Shown in pieces: positions 5,422 to 7,937 of a stretch of 7,937 nt of DNA. Both the position numbers and the translations under genes were made by a program. Positions within the stretch are counted from its first letter, which is position 1, and the number at the start of each line of letters is the position of its first letter. Location of the stretch: the NCBI RefSeq assembly GCF_937976265.1, contig NZ_CALJRX010000157.1:1-7937 (forward strand), written 5' to 3'. The stretch comes from an uncultured Haemophilus sp. GTDB lineage: Bacteria; Pseudomonadota; Gammaproteobacteria; Enterobacterales; Pasteurellaceae. The notes below the pieces were generated by a model, which saw only the letters and a program-made list of their open reading frames with translations, did not search any database and was not told the DNA's origin.

Positions 5422-5450
5422 TTCACATTTCGAACCAAAAACGTTACTAT
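5422..5450 (+). promoter_or_regulatory. Sigma-70 promoter of the DUF1919 gene-rsuA-bcr operon
   Basis: TTCACA (5422-5427, 5 of 6 matches to TTGACA) and TACTAT (5445-5450, 4 of 6 to TATAAT) are separated by the ideal 17 bases. Transcription would start near 5457, leaving a leader of about 22 bases that carries AGGA before the ATG at 5479. It is the only good promoter I see for the three rightward genes. Confidence 0.65.
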
Positions 5451-5478
5451 GTCGCAAAAAACATGCAGGATGTAAATA

Positions 5479-6108
5479 ATGAGTTTGTTTTCTAAATTTA
5501 GAAGTGCCATCAATAAATTACAACGGAAAGCGATTAACAAAACCTTTCAAAAACGGTTAACCAACCAAGGCATGTCTGTGATTTCGGCAAACTGTGTCGG
5601 TGCATTTATTTTGCACGATCTAAATCAGCCTTTTAACTCTCCATTTGTTAATCTCTATTTAGATCCGAGCGATTTTGTTCGCTATCTACAGAATATCGAA
5701 TTCTATCAAGCACAACCGCTTCAATTTATACAAACAGAAAAACCGTATCCCGTTGGCTTATTAGATGATCTTAAAGTGCACTTTATGCATTACCATTCTG
5801 AACAAGAAGCCAAAGAAAAGTGGGAAGCTCGCTCACAGCGTTTAGACTTCGATAACTTGTTTATTATGATGACAGATAAAGATGGTGGAAAAGGTGCAAA
5901 ATATGAAGACTTGCAAGCCTTCGATAACTTGCCTTATCCAAACAAAGTGGTCTTTACCCACAAGCCTTATCCCGAGTTTAAATCTGCTTTCTACATTAAG
6001 GGTTTTGAAAACGAAAACGAAGTGGGCGATTTATTTACTTTTTCCGGTTGGAATGGCGAAAAATATTACGACCAATTTGATTACGTCAGCTGGTTCAATC
6101 AAAAATAA
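5479..6108 (+). CDS. DUF1919 family protein of unknown function
   Basis: This is a 209-residue protein that I assign to the DUF1919 family from remembered features: VISANCVGAFILHDLNQPFNSPFVNLY written in parts as SANCVGAF (36-43) and PFNSPFVNLY (51-60), then PVGLLDD (91-97), HFMHYHSEQEAKEKW (101-115) and DNLFIM (125-130). Family members occur in polysaccharide or capsule loci and are sometimes labelled exopolysaccharide biosynthesis proteins, but I know of no proven reaction. There is no signal peptide or membrane segment. The first 30 residues are strongly basic (nine Lys/Arg), which could bind membrane or nucleic acid. Conserved-looking Cys39, His101, His104 and His106 are candidates for an active site; this is inference. 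AGGA lies eight bases before the ATG. It is the first gene of the operon and ends nine bases before rsuA. I recall HI1244 of H. influenzae as the homologue. Confidence 0.85.
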   Translation: MSLFSKFRSAINKLQRKAINKTFQKRLTNQGMSVISANCVGAFILHDLNQPFNSPFVNLYLDPSDFVRYLQNIEFYQAQPLQFIQTEKPYPVGLLDDLKVHFMHYHSEQEAKEKWEARSQRLDFDNLFIMMTDKDGGKGAKYEDLQAFDNLPYPNKVVFTHKPYPEFKSAFYIKGFENENEVGDLFTFSGWNGEKYYDQFDYVSWFNQK

Positions 6109-6117
6109 GAGTTTACG

Positions 6118-6816
6118 ATGCGATTAGATAAATTTATTGCCGAGAATACTGGTTTAACCCGTTCACAAGCCACCAAGGCCATTCGCCAAAGTGCGGTCAA
6201 AATTAACGGTGAAATTGTGAAAAATGGTGCGACCAAAGTCAGTCAAGAAGATGAAATTTATTTTGAAGATGAATTTTTACCTTGGGTAGAAGAAGGCCAA
6301 TATTTTATGTTGCATAAGCCTCAGGGCTACGTTTGCTCTCATGATGACGGTGACTATCCAACTATTTATCAATTCTTTGAACCGCCTCTTTCTGGCAAGT
6401 TACACAGCGCTGGACGATTAGATGTGGATACGACAGGACTTGTACTATTAACGGATGATGGTCAATGGTCACATCGTATTACCTCACCAAAACATCAATG
6501 TGAGAAAACCTATTTAGTCACTTTAGCTGACCCAGTTGAGAACCATTATGTCTCAGCCTGTGAAGAAGGTATTTTGTTGCGTGGAGAAAAAGAACCGACT
6601 AAACCTGCAAAACTTGAAGTGTTAGATGATTACAACGTGAATCTGACTATCTCCGAAGGGCGCTATCACCAGGTGAAACGAATGTTTGCTGCACTGGGTA
6701 ATAAAGTCGTGGCACTCCATCGTTGGAAAATCGGTAATGTTGAATTAGATGAACGCTTAGAAGAAGGCGAATTTCGTCCACTTACTCAGGAAGAAATCGA
6801 CAATTTAGTGAAATAA
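6118..6816 (+). CDS. rsuA: 16S rRNA pseudouridine(516) synthase RsuA
   Basis: RsuA isomerises one uridine of 16S rRNA (U516 in E. coli numbering) to pseudouridine during small-subunit assembly. The 232 residues match the E. coli length of about 231. An S4 RNA-binding domain covers residues 1-50 (MRLDKFIAENTGLTRSQATK). The catalytic domain holds the RsuA-family signature GRLDVDTTGLVLLTDDG with catalytic Asp102. HKPQGYVCSHDD (66-77) and GRYHQVKRMFAALGNKV near 190 are typical of the RsuA/RluB/E/F group. RsuA is preferred over RluB/E/F because of the size, the HDDGDYPT motif and the bcr neighbour, as in E. coli. AAGAG lies seven bases upstream of the ATG. The gene starts nine bases after the DUF1919 gene and ends one base before bcr, so the three are almost certainly cotranscribed. 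A USS lies inside the S4 domain. Confidence 0.94.
   Translation: MRLDKFIAENTGLTRSQATKAIRQSAVKINGEIVKNGATKVSQEDEIYFEDEFLPWVEEGQYFMLHKPQGYVCSHDDGDYPTIYQFFEPPLSGKLHSAGRLDVDTTGLVLLTDDGQWSHRITSPKHQCEKTYLVTLADPVENHYVSACEEGILLRGEKEPTKPAKLEVLDDYNVNLTISEGRYHQVKRMFAALGNKVVALHRWKIGNVELDERLEEGEFRPLTQEEIDNLVK
6189..6197 (+). repeat. DNA uptake signal sequence (USS), inside rsuA
   Basis: Perfect AAGTGCGGT. In the rsuA frame it is read as Ser-Ala-Val (QSAVKIN) in the S4 domain, a favoured reading of this signal in Haemophilus proteins. Confidence 0.95.
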
Positions 6817-6817
6817 T

Positions 6818-7937
6818 ATGAGCCAAAATATTAAACCTACCTTTATTTTTATTGTCACGCTCGGCATCCTCTCAATGCTTCCGCCTTTGGGCGTGGATAT
6901 GTATATTCCCTCCTTTTTAAATATCGCTGAAGACTTAAATGTCAACTCCGAGCAAGTACAGCATACGCTAACATTCTTCGCTTATGGTATGGCGGCAGGG
7001 CAATTGTTCTGGGGCCCCTTTGGTGACAGTTTTGGTCGTAAACCGATTATTCTATTAGGGGTCATTATTGGTGCTATCACGGCCATTATTTTAACGGGTA
7101 TTCATTCTATTGGCAGTTTCACTGCGCTGCGTTTCGTTCAAGGTTTCTTTGGGGCTGCGCCTGTTGTGCTTTCAGGGGCTTTATTACGAGATTTATTTAG
7201 CAAAGATCAACTGTCTCGAATCATGTCCAACATCACGCTTGTCTTTATGATCGCACCGCTTGTTGCACCTATAATTGGCGGATATATCGTGAAATATTTC
7301 CACTGGCATATGATTTTTTATGTAATTGGCATCATGGGATTTCTTGCGGCATTGCTCGTCTTTTTTGTTATTCCCGAGACCCATAAACAAGAAAACCGTA
7401 TTCCCCTACGTCTTAACATCATTGCCCGTAACTTCATGACGCTTTCTAAACAAAAAGAAGTGTTAGGTTATATGGCGGTGGCTTCTTTTGGTTTTGGTGG
7501 TTTATTTGCTTTCGTCACGGCGGGATCGATTGTTTATATCGGTATTTATGGCATTCCAGTCGATCAATTTGGTTATTTCTTTATGATCAATATCGCCATT
7601 ATGACAATGGCTTCTTATCTAAATGGGAAATTTGTATTGAAACTAGGTGCTGAAACCATGTTACGAATTGGTCTTGCCGTACAATTTATTTCAGGAATCT
7701 GGCTATTTTTAACCGCACTTTTTGATTTTGGTTTTTGGTCAATGGCAATTGGTGTGGCCTTTTTTGTAGGGCAAAACCCATTAATCTCATCCAATGCTAC
7801 CGCCTCTATTCTCGAAAAATTCCCAACTATGGCGGGTACCGCAAACTCATTAATGGGAAGTGTACGTTTTGGTGTCGGCGCGGTGATGGGTTCCCTTGTG
7901 GCGAGCTTTAAAATGGAAACCGCTGCGCCAATGCTCT
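6818..7937 (+). CDS. bcr: Bcr/CflA family multidrug efflux MFS transporter (partial, 3' end outside)
   Basis: This is an inner-membrane proton-driven drug exporter of the major facilitator superfamily, Bcr/CflA group (bicyclomycin, sulfonamide and similar drugs). The frame is open for 373 codons and runs off the window end. Family length is about 400, so only the last part is missing. Visible features are Asp27 in the first-helix signature GVDMYIPSF, motif A GPFGDSFGRKP (66-76) between helices 2 and 3, RFVQGFFGAAP (105-115), and LLRDLF with Asp125. Eleven or so hydrophobic segments can be traced, with the central cytoplasmic loop near residues 182-205. The ATG lies one base after the rsuA stop and has no clear Shine-Dalgarno sequence nearby, so translation probably depends on coupling with rsuA. 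The rsuA-bcr pairing is also seen in E. coli. Substrates cannot be told from sequence. Confidence 0.93.
   Translation, partial: MSQNIKPTFIFIVTLGILSMLPPLGVDMYIPSFLNIAEDLNVNSEQVQHTLTFFAYGMAAGQLFWGPFGDSFGRKPIILLGVIIGAITAIILTGIHSIGSFTALRFVQGFFGAAPVVLSGALLRDLFSKDQLSRIMSNITLVFMIAPLVAPIIGGYIVKYFHWHMIFYVIGIMGFLAALLVFFVIPETHKQENRIPLRLNIIARNFMTLSKQKEVLGYMAVASFGFGGLFAFVTAGSIVYIGIYGIPVDQFGYFFMINIAIMTMASYLNGKFVLKLGAETMLRIGLAVQFISGIWLFLTALFDFGFWSMAIGVAFFVGQNPLISSNATASILEKFPTMAGTANSLMGSVRFGVGAVMGSLVASFKMETAAPML
7712..7720 (-). repeat. DNA uptake signal sequence (USS), inside bcr
   Basis: Perfect ACCGCACTT, read in the bcr frame as Thr-Ala-Leu (LFLTALFD) near the end of a membrane helix. The same tripeptide is encoded by the copy in yafD. 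Confidence 0.95.

Noticed and set aside
5238..5540. 100-codon open frame on the - strand across the maeB start and the DUF1919 gene start
   Set aside because: It overlaps two real genes, both promoters and a USS, and its translation resembles no protein.
5882..6127. 81-codon + strand frame inside the DUF1919 gene
   Set aside because: It is the shifted frame of a well-supported gene and has no ribosome site or family resemblance; no frameshift is needed to explain the DUF1919 gene.
7193..7390. 65-codon - strand frame inside bcr
   Set aside because: Antisense shadow of a clear transporter gene with continuous family motifs.
118..7720. CRISPR array or mobile-element repeats from the recurring 9-mer
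   Set aside because: Spacing is irregular, orientation varies and the core is exactly the Haemophilus uptake signal; no target duplications or transposase were seen.

Overview
The window looks like ordinary chromosome of a Haemophilus-type member of the Pasteurellaceae. The DNA is AT-rich (roughly 40% GC by eye). It carries eight perfect copies of the 9-base DNA uptake signal AAGTGCGGT/ACCGCACTT, where chance predicts well under one. The order bcr, rsuA, DUF1919 gene, maeB, LTA-synthase-like gene matches the H. influenzae HI1242-HI1246 block as I remember it. H. parainfluenzae or a close relative is a reasonable guess, but the species cannot be fixed from here.

Layout. Bases 1-66 are the last 21 codons of an unidentified + strand gene. 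A hairpin at 76-98 separates it from a convergent yafD-like gene (977 to 126, - strand), which encodes a metal-dependent endonuclease/exonuclease/phosphatase-fold protein with an N-terminal membrane segment. A divergent intergenic region (978-1185) holds a near-perfect FNR box in front of ytfE (1186-1860, +), the di-iron protein that repairs nitrosatively damaged iron-sulfur clusters. A bidirectional terminator (1882-1905) separates ytfE from a convergent LTA-synthase-like membrane sulfatase-fold gene (3869-1932, -). Upstream of that gene, in the same direction, lies a malic enzyme gene (5278-4004, -). It ends at a strong terminator built from two inverted uptake signals (3951-3992). A second divergent region (5279-5478) carries a TATAAT -10 for the malic enzyme and a good sigma-70 promoter for a rightward operon: DUF1919 gene (5479-6108), rsuA (6118-6816) and bcr (6818 to beyond the window end). 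The gaps in this operon are only 9 and 1 bases.

The genes do not form one system. They are separate housekeeping units: nitrosative stress defence, envelope modification, C4/C3 carbon flow, 16S rRNA pseudouridylation and drug efflux. I saw no mobile element, CRISPR array, tRNA or rRNA, and no convincing new defence or biosynthetic system. The points most worth checking are: a malic enzyme without the phosphotransacetylase-like domain of the E. coli MaeB type; two genes whose stop codon shares a base with an uptake signal in the same way; a possible FNR plus NarP control region before ytfE; an 11-base-phased direct repeat before maeB; and the DUF1919 gene that heads the rsuA-bcr operon. No stretch longer than about 210 bases lacks a gene.
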